Assembly: GCA_964482495.1 (NCBI GenBank)
Contig: CAYZXS010000011.1
Coordinates: 25,793-89,792, forward strand
Direction: 5' to 3'
From: J029 sp964482495
GTDB lineage: Bacteria; Planctomycetota; UBA1135
DNA length: 64,000 nucleotides
Every line of letters begins with the position of its first letter. Positions within the stretch are counted from its first letter, which is position 1. The notes beneath the pieces were generated by a model. It worked only from the letters and a program-made list of their open reading frames with translations. It ran no database searches and was not told the origin of the DNA. A program made the position numbers and the translations under genes. This document shows positions 17,838 through 27,868 of this stretch, piece after piece.

Positions 17838-19004
17838 CTACTCGAAGGCGCCCCGCCGCAGCGGCTCGCCGTCGCGCACCATCCAGGCGCCGCCGGCGAT
17901 CACCGAGGCCGCGCGCCCGCGCTCGTCGAGCGCCACCAGGTCGGCGTCGGCGCCGGCGGCGATCCGCCCCTTGCCGGACAGGCGCAGGTGGTCGGCGACG
18001 TTCGAGCAGAAGGCGGGCAGGGCGGCCTCGAGGGGCACGCCGAGCTCCACCGCCCGCGCCAGGGTCTCGAGCAGCGCCGAGCACTGGCCGACCTCCATGG
18101 CCGTCATCCGGCCCTGGTCGTCGAAGACCGGCAGGCAGCCGCCGCCGTCGCTGCTGACGCTGACGCGCTCGGCCGGCAGCCCGCTCGCCAGGTAGAGCTG
18201 CAGCGCTCGCTCGGCCGGGTAGGCGTCCTCGTCGTCGTCGACCGGGAAGGCGGTCAGGTCGAGGTGGCAGCCGCGCGCGGCCAGGCCCAGCGCCTGATCG
18301 AAGAGCCCGCGGCGGCGGTTGAGGTGCGTCGGGTGGAAGACCCGCGCGGGGAGCTCGCTGATGTCGAGGCAGCGCTCGACCAGCTCCAGGCCGCGCGCGC
18401 CGTCCCCTAGGTGCAGATGCAGCACCCCGGCCTTCCGCGCCACCATGCCGCCGACGTGGCAGTCCGCCGCCACCTTGAGCAGGTCCTCGACCGTGGGCTG
18501 GCTGGAGCGATGGTCGGAGATGGCGATCTCCCCGGCTCCGATCACCGCGTCCAGGTGGACGATGTCGCCGCGCACGGTGCCGGTCAGGGTGGTCGGCGGC
18601 AGGTGGTAGCCGCCGGTCCAGCACCACGCCGAGAGGCCGGACTCGCGCAGCGCACGGGCGGCCGCGAGCAGCTCCGCGGTAGAGCGCGTGAGGTCGTCGG
18701 CGCCGAGCAGGCCGACCACCGAGGTCACGCCTGCGGTCGTGAAGCTGCTCAGGGCGGGCGCCGGCACCTTGGTCGACGCGCCGTCCTCTCCGCCGCCCCC
18801 CGTGAGGTGGGCGTGGCAGTCCACCAGCCCCGGGATCAGGCGCTGGCCGGCCAGGTCGACGCGCTCGACCGCGAGACCTTCGGCGGGCGCGGGAGCCTGC
18901 CCCGCAGGCGTCAGAGCCAAGACCTTGCCGCCTCCGATCCAGACGGAGCGGAGCCCGAGCCGCTCGGGCGCATGGACATCGGCGTTGTCGAGGTGGATCA
19001 GCAC
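17838..19004 (-). CDS. iadA: Isoaspartyl dipeptidase
   Basis: 388 residues from a GTG start. An amidohydrolase-fold metallopeptidase with metal ligands in GLVDCHAHLTGGGGEDG, then AGVTSVVGLLGADDLTRS, AISDHRSSQPT, VFHPTHLNRRRGLFDQAL and VSSDGGGCLPVFDDQG, all close to E. coli IadA. It splits beta-Asp dipeptides, here most simply the beta-Asp-Arg released by the adjacent cyanophycinase. It heads the operon iadA-cphB-cphA-Mur ligase; 108 bases separate it from cphB. Upstream, at 19005-19058, is a divergent promoter region. Confidence 0.94.
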   Translation of the reverse strand: MLIHLDNADVHAPERLGLRSVWIGGGKVLALTPAGQAPAPAEGLAVERVDLAGQRLIPGLVDCHAHLTGGGGEDGASTKVPAPALSSFTTAGVTSVVGLLGADDLTRSTAELLAAARALRESGLSAWCWTGGYHLPPTTLTGTVRGDIVHLDAVIGAGEIAISDHRSSQPTVEDLLKVAADCHVGGMVARKAGVLHLHLGDGARGLELVERCLDISELPARVFHPTHLNRRRGLFDQALGLAARGCHLDLTAFPVDDDEDAYPAERALQLYLASGLPAERVSVSSDGGGCLPVFDDQGRMTAMEVGQCSALLETLARAVELGVPLEAALPAFCSNVADHLRLSGKGRIAAGADADLVALDERGRAASVIAGGAWMVRDGEPLRRGAFE

Positions 19005-19058
19005 GGCGCGGATTGTAGGCCGGTTCCGGGCTGGCACTCCGATCGGGCCCCTCCAACA

Positions 19059-20042
19059 ATGGTCCCGCTCGGTCCACGAGCCCCCCTCCCCCTCCCCGTG
19101 ACCGTCTCGCTCCCGCTCCGCGTCCGCTTCGCCCGCCCGGGCGACCTGCCCGCGCCCGACGCCCTCGAGGGCCGCGTCGCGGTGCTCGACCTCGCCTTCG
19201 ACGGCCGCGCGCCGCAGCTCACCGCCGCCTGGATCGCCGAGCTCGGGACCCGGCTCGCGGCCTGGATCGACCACCACGAGCAGGAGTGTTGGGAGGACTA
19301 CGCCGACGACCCCCGCTTCGTGCTCACGCCGCGCGCGGAGGCGCCCGCCTGCCCGCCTCTGGTCACGGCGGAGCGGGTCGCTCAGCTCGGCCCGGCGGAT
19401 CACCTACTCTGCCACGGCGACCTGGACGGCGTGCTCTCCGCGGCGAAGTGGATGCTGCTCCAAGAGGGCTTGGCGTGCCCGGACTGGGTCGACCCCGACA
19501 GCGTCGCCGCGGACTCCCGGGTGGGCGAGCCCAGCCCCCGCGGCGCCCGGCTCGACTCCGCCTTGCGCGGAGGCAGCCGCGGGGTCCGCGTCCGGCGCGC
19601 CATCCTGAGCTCAGTCCTGGCCGAGGCGGCCGGCCGGGCCGAGCCGGCTCAGGTCCGCCGGGACCTCGACCAGGCCGCCGCCGAGCACGCGAAGATGCGG
19701 CGCGCCGCCCACCGCCTCGCGGAGGGGGCGGCCCTGCTCGACGACCTGCCCGAAGACGCGGCCCTCGTCGACCTGACCCAGCACCACGGTCCGGTCGACC
19801 TCACCGAGCTGCTGCTCACGCTGCAGCGGCGCCATGACTGGGTGGTCGTGATCGCCCGCGGGCGCGGCGGGGTCCGCAAGCTCGTGGTCGGCACCGACCC
19901 GCAGCGCAGCGGCCTCGACCTGAGGCGCGAGCTCGGCCTCCAGGGCTACGCCCCCTTCCGGGTCCACGCGCCCGAGGACGCGCTGATCGAGCGCCTGCCG
20001 GGGAAGGCCTTGATCGAGGCCCTCCGCCAGCCGTCGCGCTAG
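19059..20042 (+). CDS. DHH-phosphoesterase-like protein with rearranged motif order
   Basis: 327 residues from ATG 19059; a GTG at 19098 is an equally plausible start. Two DHH-superfamily-like motifs are visible: VAVLDLAF plus WIDHHEQE (DHH at 71-73), and LLCHGDLDGVLSAAKWML at about residue 112. In ordinary DHH enzymes the H-x-D-x-D-G motif comes first and DHH later, so the order here is reversed. A C-terminal stretch (LTLQRRHDWVVVIARGRGGVRKLVVGT) could be a DHHA-like part. Substrate unknown; such proteins cleave phosphodiesters in nucleotides or oligonucleotides. It is divergent from the cyanophycin operon. Confidence 0.6.
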   Translation: MVPLGPRAPLPLPVTVSLPLRVRFARPGDLPAPDALEGRVAVLDLAFDGRAPQLTAAWIAELGTRLAAWIDHHEQECWEDYADDPRFVLTPRAEAPACPPLVTAERVAQLGPADHLLCHGDLDGVLSAAKWMLLQEGLACPDWVDPDSVAADSRVGEPSPRGARLDSALRGGSRGVRVRRAILSSVLAEAAGRAEPAQVRRDLDQAAAEHAKMRRAAHRLAEGAALLDDLPEDAALVDLTQHHGPVDLTELLLTLQRRHDWVVVIARGRGGVRKLVVGTDPQRSGLDLRRELGLQGYAPFRVHAPEDALIERLPGKALIEALRQPSR

Positions 20043-20047
20043 CCGCC

Positions 20048-20641
20048 CTACTCCGGGCAGCCCTGGTCCGCCAGCGCCAGGTTCAGGGCGTGGTAGAGGG
20101 CGGTGTTCGAAGCCAAGGTCAGCGGCAGCAGGTGGGCGCGGGTGTCGCGCAGGTAGGCCTCGCGCCGCTGCTCCGGCACCGTGTCGCCCAACGTGCGGAT
20201 GTTGTCCAGCCGGTCGGCGGTCCGCAGTAGCTGCGGGTCCCGGCCCTCCCACGCCAAGTGCTGGAAGTGGGCTACGTCCCGGGCGCTCTTGTCCTCTCCC
20301 TCTTGGTAGGGAGGCAAGGTGAGCGTCCGGACCATCTCGGCGACCTTGGAGCCGAACTCCCCCAGCAGGTCGTCGCAGCTCATCTCGGTGTCCTCAGCCA
20401 CGTCGTGCAGTAGCGCGGCACACAACATATTGGGGTCTTGGACCCCCCCGACCTCGAGCAGGAGCAGGGCGGTACGGAAGGGGTGGCAGACGAAGTCTCC
20501 GCCGTCCTTGCGCTTCTGGCCGGCGTGCTGGGTCCTCGCGAGCTCAGCGGCCTTGTGGACCGGCGGCCAGGTGCCGTCGCCAGTCTTGTCGAGGAGCCGC
20601 TGCTCGAGCTGCTCGGAGGAGAGTTGGTACAGGTCTTCCAT
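20048..20641 (-). CDS. HD-domain hydrolase related to the RelA/SpoT phosphohydrolase domain
   Basis: 197 residues. The HD motif is LLHDVAEDT (His79-Asp80), with further metal-ligand candidates His39 (TQHAGQKRKDGGDF) and His53 (VCHPFRTA). This is the pattern of small (p)ppGpp-type hydrolases, and TADRLDNIRTL is also typical of the RelA/SpoT HD fold. No synthetase, TGS or ACT domain is present. It may hydrolyse an alarmone or another nucleotide. It converges on the DHH-like gene with 5 bases between stops. Confidence 0.8.
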   Translation of the reverse strand: MEDLYQLSSEQLEQRLLDKTGDGTWPPVHKAAELARTQHAGQKRKDGGDFVCHPFRTALLLLEVGGVQDPNMLCAALLHDVAEDTEMSCDDLLGEFGSKVAEMVRTLTLPPYQEGEDKSARDVAHFQHLAWEGRDPQLLRTADRLDNIRTLGDTVPEQRREAYLRDTRAHLLPLTLASNTALYHALNLALADQGCPE

Positions 20642-20666
20642 GCTTCAGGCGGAGCGCAGCTCGTTC

Positions 20667-21392
20667 TCAGGTCTTGTTCAGCACCCGGGCGGTGCCATCG
20701 GAGCGTCCCTCGACGAGGACGTGGCAGAGGTCCAGGAAGAGGCCGATCTCGGCCACCCCGGGGATCTGCGAGAGGCAGGCGTGCAGCTCCTCGGGGCGCT
20801 CGATGCCCTCGGGGAACTTGCAGTCCAGGATGTAGTTCCCGTTGTCGGTCAGGAAAGGGCTTCCATCCTCGGTGGTCCGCAGGAAGGGTTGGCAGGGGCC
20901 CGCGGCGGCCACCTCGCGCAGGGTGGCGGCCTGCCCGAAAGGCAGGATCTCGACCGGCAGCAGGAAGGTTGTGCCGAGCCGCTCCACCCGCTTGCCCTCG
21001 CCGACGATGATGGCCACCTTCTGGGCGGCCCGGGCGACGATCTTCTCCCGCAGCAGCGCCCCGCCCCCGCCCTTGATCAGGCGGAATTCCTCGTCGACCT
21101 CGTCGGCGCCGTCGATCACCAGGTCCAGGTGGGGCGTGCGCTCGAGGTCGGTCAGCTCGATGCCGAGCTCCTGGGCTTTCTCCGCGGTCGCCTCGCTGGT
21201 CGGAACCCCTTTCAAGGAAAGGTCTTCCGCCCGCATTCGCAGGGCAAGCGCGTCCAGGAAGAAGGCTACGGTGGAGCCGGTTCCGAGCCCCAGGGCCATG
21301 CCATCCTGGACGAGGGTGGCGGCGTGGTTCCCGGCGGCCTGCTTGGAGGACATGGCGGTCTGCATCGCCCCATATCCTAACTTTTCCTCCAT
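20667..21392 (-). CDS. rpiA: Ribose-5-phosphate isomerase A
   Basis: 241 residues from ATG 21392. RpiA signatures: GLGTGSTVAFFLDAL, DLVIDGADEVDEEFRLIKGGGGALLREKIVA, and DNGNYILDC. It interconverts ribose-5-phosphate and ribulose-5-phosphate in the pentose phosphate pathway. In-frame ATGs at 21367 and 21353 are alternative starts. The last (MSSKQAAGNHAATLVQ) matches the usual RpiA N-terminus best; the GGGAGG in front of 21392 is only two bases from its ATG. Confidence 0.95.
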   Translation of the reverse strand: MEEKLGYGAMQTAMSSKQAAGNHAATLVQDGMALGLGTGSTVAFFLDALALRMRAEDLSLKGVPTSEATAEKAQELGIELTDLERTPHLDLVIDGADEVDEEFRLIKGGGGALLREKIVARAAQKVAIIVGEGKRVERLGTTFLLPVEILPFGQAATLREVAAAGPCQPFLRTTEDGSPFLTDNGNYILDCKFPEGIERPEELHACLSQIPGVAEIGLFLDLCHVLVEGRSDGTARVLNKT

Positions 21393-21442
21393 TTCCTCCC
21401 TAGTTCCGTCGACCGAGGTAGGCTATGTATTGAAAGCGCACC

Positions 21443-21457
21443 TGAAACTCAGTCTCA
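21443..21457 (+). promoter_or_regulatory. Fur-like 7-1-7 operator before feoA
   Basis: TGAAACTCAGTCTCA is a 7-1-7 inverted repeat with 6 of 7 arm positions matching. It has the geometry of a Fur box (TGATAAT-n-ATTATCA). It lies between a possible -10 (TATGTA, 21424-21429) and the feoA ATG (21463), so a bound repressor would cover the transcription start. Fur control of feoAB is the norm in other bacteria. Confidence 0.5.
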
Positions 21458-21462
21458 ATAAG

Positions 21463-21693
21463 ATGCCTCGCCGAACCCTCGCCGACCTGTCCCGCCACGA
21501 GCGGGCCACCGTGCTGTCCGTCCTCGACGACGGGCCCGCGGCGGACCGGCTCCGGGAATTGGGCCTCTGCCGAGGCACCGAGGTCGTCTTCGATCGCCAG
21601 GCCCCGCTGGGCGGCCCGATCGTCTTCAAGCTGAGAGGCTACCGGCTCTGTCTACGGCCCGCCGAGGCCCGCCGGATCGCCGTCGAAAGCTAG
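21463..21693 (+). CDS. feoA: FeoA ferrous iron transport accessory protein
   Basis: 76 residues with the SH3-like FeoA fold: TVLSVLDDGPAADRLRELGLCRGTEVVFDRQAPLGGPIVFKLRGYRLCLRPAEARRIAV. FeoA binds the cytoplasmic side of FeoB and supports Fe(II) uptake. feoB follows after 4 bases. No strong ribosome-binding site precedes the ATG; the Fur-like operator ends 5 bases before it. Confidence 0.92.
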   Translation: MPRRTLADLSRHERATVLSVLDDGPAADRLRELGLCRGTEVVFDRQAPLGGPIVFKLRGYRLCLRPAEARRIAVES

Positions 21694-21697
21694 GGCC

Positions 21698-23599
21698 ATG
21701 CCCCCCGCTGAAGCGCCGGAAGCGCACCGGATCGCGCTGCTTGGCAGCCCGAACTCCGGCAAAACCACCCTCTTCAACGCCCTGACGGGCCTGCGAGCCA
21801 AGACGGGCAATTACCCCGGGGTCACGGTCGACCGCCGCCAGGGTCCGGCCGCCACCCCGGACGGACCGGTCGAGGTGATCGACCTGCCCGGCACCTACAG
21901 CCTGCAGGCGATCTCGGAGGACGAGGCGGTCTCGGTGCGGGTGCTGCGCGGGCAGATGGAGGGCGAGACCCGGCCCGACGGCATCGTCGTCGTCGCCGAC
22001 GCCACCACCCTGCACCGCTCCCTGCCCCTGCTGGCCGAGGCGATGCAGTTCGGCCTCCCGGTCTGCCTGGCCCTGACCATGGTGGATGAGCTGAAGGCGC
22101 GCGGCGGCGAGATCGACCTGTTCGCCTTGCGGCGCAAGCTGGGCATCCCGGTCTTCGGCGTCGTCGGCCACAAGGGCATCGGCGTCGCCGACCTGCGCGA
22201 CCAGCTCGGCCAGCCGAAGAGCTGGGAGCAGCCCAGGACGCCGCCGGAGAACGACCCGCAGGACCGCTTCGCCTGGGCCGATCAGGTGCTGGCCGAGGCG
22301 ACGCGAGCCACGCCCCACGACAGCGCCCTGACCCAGCGGCTGGACGCGGTGCTGCTGCACCCCGTCGGCGGCCTGCTGGTCTTCCTGGCCTTCGTGGCGC
22401 TCTTCTTCCAGTCGATCTTCAGTTGGGCTGCGCCGGCGATGGACCTGATGAGCGGCGGGGTCGAGGCCCTGGCCGACTGGCTCGGGACCTGGATGCCCTC
22501 GGGTTGGCTGGCCTCGCTGGTGGTCGACGGCGTCGTCCGCGGCGTCGGCGCGGTGCTGGTCTTCCTGCCCCAGATCGCGCTGCTCTTCACGCTGATCTTC
22601 TTCTTCGAGGCCTGCGGCTACATGGCGCGCGCCGCTTTCTTGATGGACCGGCTGATGGGCTGGGTCGGCCTCGAGGGCCGCTGCTTCATCGCCCTGCTGT
22701 CGAGCTACGCCTGCGCCGTCCCCGGCATCTTGGCGACCCGCACCATCCCGTCGCCGCGCGACCGGCTGGCGACCATCCTGGTGGCGCCGCTCGCGACCTG
22801 CTCGGCGCGGCTGCCGGTCTACGCGGTGCTGATCGCCGCCTTCGTGCCGGACACGCCGGTGCTCGGGCCGCTCAATTTGCAGGGGCTGACCCTGCTCGGC
22901 CTCTACCTGCTCGGCGCGGTGTCGGCGCTGGTCTTCGCGGCCATCTTCAAGCGCGGCGTGCTGCGCGGCGCCTCGCTGCCCTTCTACCTCGAGCTGCCGC
23001 CCTACCGCTTCCCGTCCTTGAAGACCGTGCTGCTCCAGGTCTGGCAGCGGGTGTGGATGTTCCTGAAGCGCGCCGGCACCGTGATCCTCGCCGCCTCAGT
23101 GGTGCTGTGGCTGCTCCTGAACTTCCCGCGGGTCGAGGCCGCGGACGGCCTCGACGAGGCCGAGCGCGCCCAGCTCCAGATCGAGCAGAGCTACGCCGCG
23201 GACATCGGCCGCGCCATCGAGCCCGCGATCGAGCCGATGGGCTGGGACTGGCGCGTCGGCATCGGCTTGGTCGGCTCGGTCGCGGCGCGCGAAGTGATCG
23301 TGTCGACCATGGCCCAGGTCTACGCCTATGAGGGTGACGAGGAGGACGCCGCCGGCTTCGCCGCGCTGCTGAACCGCCCCGACCCCGCGACCGGCCGTCC
23401 GCCGCTCGACCTGGCCAGCGCCCTGGCGCTGCTGGTGTTCTTCGTCTACGCGCTGCAGTGCATCAGCACCATCGCCGTCATCCGCCGCGAGGCCGGAGGC
23501 TGGCGACACGCGCTGTTCGCTCTCGGCTACCAGACCGGCTTCGCCTGGCTGGCGGCGTGGCTGACCTACCTGGCCGCCAGCGGCTGGACCTCGGGCTAA
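21698..23599 (+). CDS. feoB: FeoB ferrous iron transporter
   Basis: 633 residues. The N-terminal G domain has G1 GSPNSGKTT (16-24), G3 DLPGTYSL (from Asp62), and a G4-like TMVDE where N-x-x-D is usual. After a helical spacer come the membrane segments with gating motifs VFLPQIALLF and SSYACAVPGILATRT (the Cys-Pro motif for Fe) and a second gate (GSVAAREVIVSTMAQVY). It is shorter than E. coli FeoB (773), mainly in the C-terminal cytoplasmic loop. It imports Fe(II) across the inner membrane, in an operon with feoA. Confidence 0.96.
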   Translation: MPPAEAPEAHRIALLGSPNSGKTTLFNALTGLRAKTGNYPGVTVDRRQGPAATPDGPVEVIDLPGTYSLQAISEDEAVSVRVLRGQMEGETRPDGIVVVADATTLHRSLPLLAEAMQFGLPVCLALTMVDELKARGGEIDLFALRRKLGIPVFGVVGHKGIGVADLRDQLGQPKSWEQPRTPPENDPQDRFAWADQVLAEATRATPHDSALTQRLDAVLLHPVGGLLVFLAFVALFFQSIFSWAAPAMDLMSGGVEALADWLGTWMPSGWLASLVVDGVVRGVGAVLVFLPQIALLFTLIFFFEACGYMARAAFLMDRLMGWVGLEGRCFIALLSSYACAVPGILATRTIPSPRDRLATILVAPLATCSARLPVYAVLIAAFVPDTPVLGPLNLQGLTLLGLYLLGAVSALVFAAIFKRGVLRGASLPFYLELPPYRFPSLKTVLLQVWQRVWMFLKRAGTVILAASVVLWLLLNFPRVEAADGLDEAERAQLQIEQSYAADIGRAIEPAIEPMGWDWRVGIGLVGSVAAREVIVSTMAQVYAYEGDEEDAAGFAALLNRPDPATGRPPLDLASALALLVFFVYALQCISTIAVIRREAGGWRHALFALGYQTGFAWLAAWLTYLAASGWTSG

Positions 23600-23617
23600 C
23601 AGCCGTCGCGTCAGCGC

Positions 23618-26038
<2,421 letters not shown>

Positions 26039-26051
26039 GGCGGTGGCGCGC

Positions 26052-26375
26052 TCAGGCGCGGCGGAACTCGACCTTCTGCACCAGGCAGTGCGGGCCGTCG
26101 CCGCCCGTCAATTCGTGGTTCAGGAGCCGCAGGAATTCGCCGGCGCGGAAGCAGCGCAGCTCCTCCATCAGCGGCGCTGAGGCGACCGCGACGATCAGCT
26201 TGCCGGCGCGGAAGGAGACCGGCCGCGCCCGCTGGGCGATGCCCTCGGGAACGACGCGCTCCCAGGCCTCGAAGACCGCGCGGTGCTCGAGGCGGCGGCC
26301 CAGGCCGCGCTTCTGCATCACGTGGCCGAGCAACTCCCGGATCAGGGTCGGCTGGCTGCGGCGGGGTACGGGCAA
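26052..26375 (-). CDS. DciA-like (DUF721) protein
   Basis: 107 residues: LIRELLGHVMQKRGLGRRLEHRAVFEAWERVVPEGIAQRARPVSFRAGKLIVAVASAPLMEELRCF. This is the DUF721 pattern, with the conserved W in the VFEAWERVV segment and the small beta domain after it. DciA proteins load or recruit the replicative helicase in bacteria without DnaC. The position between dnaN and gyrB fits that role. Confidence 0.85.
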   Translation of the reverse strand: MPVPRRSQPTLIRELLGHVMQKRGLGRRLEHRAVFEAWERVVPEGIAQRARPVSFRAGKLIVAVASAPLMEELRCFRAGEFLRLLNHELTGGDGPHCLVQKVEFRRA

Positions 26376-26382
26376 GGCCGGC

Positions 26383-27513
26383 TCAGGAGAAGGTCGAGAG
26401 CGGCATCACGACGTACTCGTAATCCTCGCCGAGGATCAGCTTCGCCGGGCGCGTGGCCTCTTCCATCAGCAGCTCGACCTGCTCGGAGTGCGCGGCCTTG
26501 AGGCCGTCGAGCAGGTAGGCCGGGTTGAAGGCGGCGGTCAGGCCGCCGCCGGAGTAGTCGACCTCGATCTTGGACGCGGCGCGGCCGCGGCCCTCGTGCT
26601 CGGCGGTGATCTCCATCGCGTCGGGGGTCACCGCGACCCGGACCACCGCGGCGGCGTCCTGGGTCAGGTGGCTAGCCAGCTTCAGCTTGCGCGACAGCGA
26701 CTCGCGGTGCACGCGCACGCAGTGCTTGCCGTCCTGCGGGATGACGTTGCCGTAGTTCGGGTACTCGCCCTCGAGCACGCGGCCGAAGGACTCGAGCTTG
26801 CCGATGCGGAAGCCGACCCGGTTGCCGAGGAAGAAGACCTCGATCAGGTCGGTCTGCTCGTCCTGGCCGAAGCGCACGATCTGGTCCAGCATCTTCGGCA
26901 GCAACACCGAGCGCTGCTTGCCGTCGCCCTGCACGGCGCCGCGGCGGATCACCGCCAGCCGGCGGCCGTCGGTGCCGACCATGGTCATGTCGCCGTTCTG
27001 GACCTCGAACAGCACGCCCTCGGTGGCGAAGCGGGAGTCGTGCACGCGGGAGGTCGCGAAGCGGGTGCTGCTGACCATCTGCATGAAGACGTCCTTCTCG
27101 ATGGTCACGTCGGGGTCGCCCTCGATCGTGGGCACCGGCGGGAAACCCTCGGGCTCCAGGGCGCCGCTGCCGCTGCTCTCCATCGTCACCAGGTTGCAGC
27201 GGTCCTCGCCGCCGACGATCTCGAATTGGCCGGCGTCGGTCAGCGAGACGTTGACGGTCTCGGCCTCGATGTCCTTGAAGACGTCGACCAGCTCCCGGCC
27301 CGGGACCAGCGCCCAGCCGGGCTCGTCGATCTGGACGTCGTCCAGCCGGTAGCGGACCGCGATGTCGAGGTCGCTGGCGATGACGATCAGCTGGTCATTG
27401 CTGGCCTCGACCAGCACGCCGCCGAGGACGGGGCGGCTCGGCTTGCGGTCGATGGCCATCTCGACGCGCTGGAGGGCGTCTCGGAAGGCGGAGCGGTCGA
27501 TCAGGAATTTCAT
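26383..27513 (-). CDS. dnaN: DNA polymerase III beta subunit (sliding clamp)
   Basis: 376 residues, usual clamp length. It starts MKFLIDRSAFRDALQRVEMAI and ends YEYVVMPLSTFS, the conserved C-terminal clamp strand (usual form YVVMPMRL). Three repeated clamp domains are discernible, for example FATSRVHDSRFATEGVLFEV in domain 2. It encircles DNA and tethers the polymerase. It lies 7 bases before the DciA-like gene and 355 bases after dnaA, across the candidate oriC. Confidence 0.97.
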   Translation of the reverse strand: MKFLIDRSAFRDALQRVEMAIDRKPSRPVLGGVLVEASNDQLIVIASDLDIAVRYRLDDVQIDEPGWALVPGRELVDVFKDIEAETVNVSLTDAGQFEIVGGEDRCNLVTMESSGSGALEPEGFPPVPTIEGDPDVTIEKDVFMQMVSSTRFATSRVHDSRFATEGVLFEVQNGDMTMVGTDGRRLAVIRRGAVQGDGKQRSVLLPKMLDQIVRFGQDEQTDLIEVFFLGNRVGFRIGKLESFGRVLEGEYPNYGNVIPQDGKHCVRVHRESLSRKLKLASHLTQDAAAVVRVAVTPDAMEITAEHEGRGRAASKIEVDYSGGGLTAAFNPAYLLDGLKAAHSEQVELLMEEATRPAKLILGEDYEYVVMPLSTFS

Positions 27514-27608
27514 CGGGGGAGGCGGTTCTTCTGGAAGGATGAAGAAAGAATTGCCACCTTAACAGTATAGGCGGCCCCAGGATGTGGAGAAAGCCGGTTC
27601 TGAGATCT

Positions 27609-27633
27609 CAAAGTCTTACAGGAAAAGACTTTG
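27609..27633. repeat. 9-bp inverted repeat in the oriC region
   Basis: CAAAGTCTT (27609-27617) and AAGACTTTG (27625-27633) are perfect complements around a 7-base loop. No T-run follows on either strand, so it is not an obvious terminator. It may be an origin structure. Confidence 0.6.
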
Positions 27634-27818
27634 GAATCGTTCACTCGCCCCTGACCGGCGTGGAAAAGCGGGGACTTCCCGGGCAGGCCGTGGGGACACT
27701 TCCGGGCTTCTCCCCGAAGCTCTTCGAGGGCTGCTTCGGCTTGGGGAGGAGTGTGGAAAAGTCCCCCCGCTCTCCCCAGCGAACCCCCTGCTTCTCCACC
27801 ACTTATCCAGCAACGGAG

Positions 27819-27860
27819 CGAGCCCCGCCGCGGCCGGTTCAGGGCACGCGACGGGGCTCG
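27819..27860 (-). terminator. Hairpin just downstream of dnaA
   Basis: CGAGCCCCG (27819-27827) pairs with CGGGGCTCG (27852-27860), a 9-bp GC stem with a 24-base loop, beginning 8 bases after the dnaA stop. There is no U-tract, so termination is only possible. Confidence 0.4.
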
Positions 27861-27868
27861 GAGGTGGC

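Larger units (their letters stand above)
27514..27868. other. Candidate chromosomal origin (oriC) between dnaA and dnaN
   Basis: This is the only non-coding stretch above 300 bases in the window. It holds five near matches to the DnaA box (TTATCCACA or its complement): TGTGGAGAA 27583-27591, CGTGGAAAA 27659-27667, TGTGGAAAA 27752-27760, TTCTCCACC 27792-27800 and TTATCCAGC 27803-27811. The segment 27535-27640 is AT-richer, includes the palindrome TGAGATCTCA (27601-27610), and is a candidate unwinding element. The gene context (dnaA, dnaN, gyrB, parA/parB) supports an origin. None of the boxes is perfect. Confidence 0.65.
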
